A stretch of DNA of 18,466 nucleotides from an uncultured Collinsella sp. Lineage in GTDB: Bacteria > Actinomycetota > Coriobacteriia > Coriobacteriales > Coriobacteriaceae. A program made the position numbers and the translations under genes. The stretch covers positions 1 to 18,466 of the forward strand of contig CABUWR010000004.1 in assembly GCA_902495265.1 (NCBI GenBank). The letters are read 5' to 3'. Numbering within the stretch: position 1 is the stretch's first letter; each line of letters begins with the position of its first letter. The notes below the pieces were generated by a model. That model was not told the DNA's origin. It was given only the letters and a program-made list of their open reading frames with translations, and searched no databases. Of this stretch, positions 16,644 through 18,466 are shown one piece after another.

Positions 16644-18466
16644 TCGACGAGGAGAACAAGTCCGCAACCATGCCCGAGACGCCAACTGCCCCCGCAGCTG
16701 CGCCGGCTCATGCCGCTCCGGCGCGCCCTGCGACCGTGGAGCCCGAGGACACCGTGTTCTCCCTGCCTCTTTCGCATGTAACTCAAGAATATCCGGCACT
16801 CGTCGATGACGAGGACGCCGACACCGAGCAGCTCGACGCCCCCATCGGCGCGCACGCTGCCGAGCAGCCCGCGGAACCGGAGGCAACGCCCGCACCGGCT
16901 CACTTTGCCGAGCCCGTCGCCGAGGCGATTAACGAGAGCGCTGCCGTGTTTGCAGCCCCCGAGCCTGCCGCGCCGGTATTCCCCGTCGCCCCGGCAAGCG
17001 AGGCGGCGCCCGCATCTGCAACGCCTGCCGAAGTCGAGCAGCCCGTTGCCGCGCCCGCCGCAGCTCCCGAGCCCTCCGCTCAACCTCAGAGCACGCCCGC
17101 GCCGTCGCACTTTGCGACGCCCGAGCCGACGGCTGTCGAGCCGCAGCAGGACGGCGATCCCGCCGACCGCGTAACCGAAGACCTCAACCTTCCGGACGTC
17201 TCCGACGCCGAGTCGGGCAACAATGCCGACACCGTCTCCCCCGGCGACACCGCCGAGATCGATGTCGCCGCCGTGGAGGCAAAGCTCAAAGATCCCGGCT
17301 CGACCATGAGCTTTGAGCCGCTGACCGACGAGCGCATCGAGACCGACTCGACCTACGACGCCGGCACCACCACACAGCTTATGTGGGGCGCCCGTTCCGA
17401 CGTCGGATGCGTACGCCCGCACAACGAGGACTCCTATCTGGTGCAGTCGCCGCTCTTTTGCGTGTGCGACGGCATGGGGGGACACGCCGCCGGCGAGGTG
17501 GCATCCTCCATCGCCGTCGAGACCATCGCCAAGACGGCACCGCAGTCCGCCGACGCCGCGCGCCTGGCCGCAGCCGTCGAGGCCGCCAACGCCGCCGTGA
17601 TCGAGGCCGCCCTCAACGGCCTGGGCAAACCCGGCATGGGATGCACGGCCACCTGCGCCTACATCGAAAACGACACGCTCGCCATCGCCCACGTGGGCGA
17701 CTCGCGCGCCTACCTGCTCCACGAGGGTACGCTCATCCGCGTGACCCGCGACCATTCCTACGTGGAGGAGCTCGTGGATGCCGGCGAGATTACGGCCGAC
17801 GAGGCCCGCGTCCACCCCAACCGCTCGGTCATCACCCGCGCGCTGGGCTCGGATCCCGCCATGTATGCCGACCACTTTACCCTGCACATCGAGGAAGGCG
17901 ACCGCCTGATTCTGTGCTCCGACGGTCTTTCGAGCATGATTCCCGATAGCGATATCGAGAACATCGCTACGCAGTCCTCGAGCGCACAGATCTGTGTCGA
18001 CAACTTGGTGGACGCGGCGCTCGCCGCCGGCGGCCACGACAATGTGACCGTGGTGGTCGTCGACCTGGTCGACGACGGCGTCATGCGCGAGGCAAAACGC
18101 GTCCGACGCCGCAATGTCACCATCGCCGCCGTCTTGGCCCTTGTCTTTGTGCTGATAGCAGGCATCTGGGCATACACGGGCGTCACCGGCTCCTATTACT
18201 TGGGAACCTACCACGGCAATGTCGCCGTCTGGCGCGGCCTGCCCGGCAAGACGCTCGGGGTCGAGCTCCACTGGCTCGAAAGCGAAACCAGCATCAAGCT
18301 GTCCGACCTGCCCGAAGACACGCAAAACCGCCTCAAGGCGGGCATTCCGCAAACAAGTGTCGACGATGCGCAGGACACGATATCCAAGTACCGCCACCAG
18401 ATCGACGAGGAGCAAACCCGCCAGGTGATCGACGCCCAAACGATTCGCGACAACACCAATCAGGGA
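16640..18466 (+). CDS. pstP: PP2C-family Ser/Thr phosphatase (PstP-like), 3' end outside the window
   Basis: This is a metal-dependent PPM phosphatase that removes phosphate from Ser/Thr targets of the operon's kinases. The frame is open from 16640 to the window end, 609 codons without a stop. Residues 1-247 are an acidic, Ala/Pro/Glu-rich extension that looks disordered. The catalytic domain (about 248-475) has RPHNED (259-264), CDGMGGHAAGE (D277, G278), VGDSRAYL (D354), LCSDGL (D428) and GGHDNVT (D467, N468), so the metal-binding aspartates are in place. A basic stretch and one membrane helix (about 493-515) follow, then an external region to at least residue 609. Known PstP proteins usually start at the catalytic domain. 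The start at 16640 is favoured by the ATGA overlap with fhaB and by lack of ribosome sites before internal ATGs at 17308 and 17381. rodA, pbpA and pknB would be expected downstream. Confidence 0.92.
   Translation, partial: MIDEENKSATMPETPTAPAAAPAHAAPARPATVEPEDTVFSLPLSHVTQEYPALVDDEDADTEQLDAPIGAHAAEQPAEPEATPAPAHFAEPVAEAINESAAVFAAPEPAAPVFPVAPASEAAPASATPAEVEQPVAAPAAAPEPSAQPQSTPAPSHFATPEPTAVEPQQDGDPADRVTEDLNLPDVSDAESGNNADTVSPGDTAEIDVAAVEAKLKDPGSTMSFEPLTDERIETDSTYDAGTTTQLMWGARSDVGCVRPHNEDSYLVQSPLFCVCDGMGGHAAGEVASSIAVETIAKTAPQSADAARLAAAVEAANAAVIEAALNGLGKPGMGCTATCAYIENDTLAIAHVGDSRAYLLHEGTLIRVTRDHSYVEELVDAGEITADEARVHPNRSVITRALGSDPAMYADHFTLHIEEGDRLILCSDGLSSMIPDSDIENIATQSSSAQICVDNLVDAALAAGGHDNVTVVVVDLVDDGVMREAKRVRRRNVTIAAVLALVFVLIAGIWAYTGVTGSYYLGTYHGNVAVWRGLPGKTLGVELHWLESETSIKLSDLPEDTQNRLKAGIPQTSVDDAQDTISKYRHQIDEEQTRQVIDAQTIRDNTNQG

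Noticed and set aside
16562..18439. Minus-strand open frame of 625 codons opposite pstP
   Set aside because: Antisense shadow of the phosphatase gene. The product is low-complexity Gly/Arg/Val-rich without motifs, while the plus strand has every PP2C motif.

Overview
The window looks like chromosomal DNA of a strictly anaerobic, high-GC actinobacterium, most likely a Coriobacteriia member such as Collinsella. This is inferred from GC- and Ala/Pro/Gly-rich genes, a full-length pyruvate:ferredoxin oxidoreductase, a DUF3662-type FhaA, and an fhaA-fhaB-pstP order typical of Actinobacteria. No tRNA, rRNA, insertion sequence, transposase or CRISPR array was seen.

Layout, left to right. (1) 192-3731, minus: nifJ, preceded by a structured leader of about 480 bp that also holds a 63-bp palindromic element. 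(2) 4212-7900, minus: a tightly coupled three-gene unit. In transcription order it encodes a membrane-anchored Gly/Ser-linker protein, a Ser/Thr kinase with C-terminal membrane helices, and a protein with a C-terminal FHA domain. (3) 8144-12375, minus: the recombination/replication genes dnaX, ybaB and recR. The usual dnaX-ybaB junction is interrupted by an opposite-strand gene for a small membrane protein (9415-9888). (4) 12491-13207, plus: a two-helix YcxB-like membrane protein, divergent from dnaX. (5) 13360-18466, plus: a second signalling operon with a polytopic membrane Ser/Thr kinase (non-RD), fhaA, fhaB and a PP2C phosphatase (pstP-like). The phosphatase gene runs off the window end, and rodA, pbpA and pknB would be expected beyond it.

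How the genes work together. The right operon matches the start of the actinobacterial cell-wall/division phospho-signalling locus, where kinase and phosphatase set Ser/Thr phosphorylation and FHA proteins read it. The left unit has its own kinase and FHA reader plus a protein predicted to be exported, but no phosphatase, so PstP could serve both. The left unit is the best candidate here for an undescribed system: an anchored outward-facing protein, a membrane kinase and a divergent FHA reader, joined by a 4-bp overlap and a 3-bp gap, with a terminator-like hairpin just ahead of the first ribosome binding site. Other points of note are a tryptophan-containing motif repeated four times in the DnaX tail, a long disordered N-terminal extension on PstP, and a 35-bp dyad upstream of ybaB.
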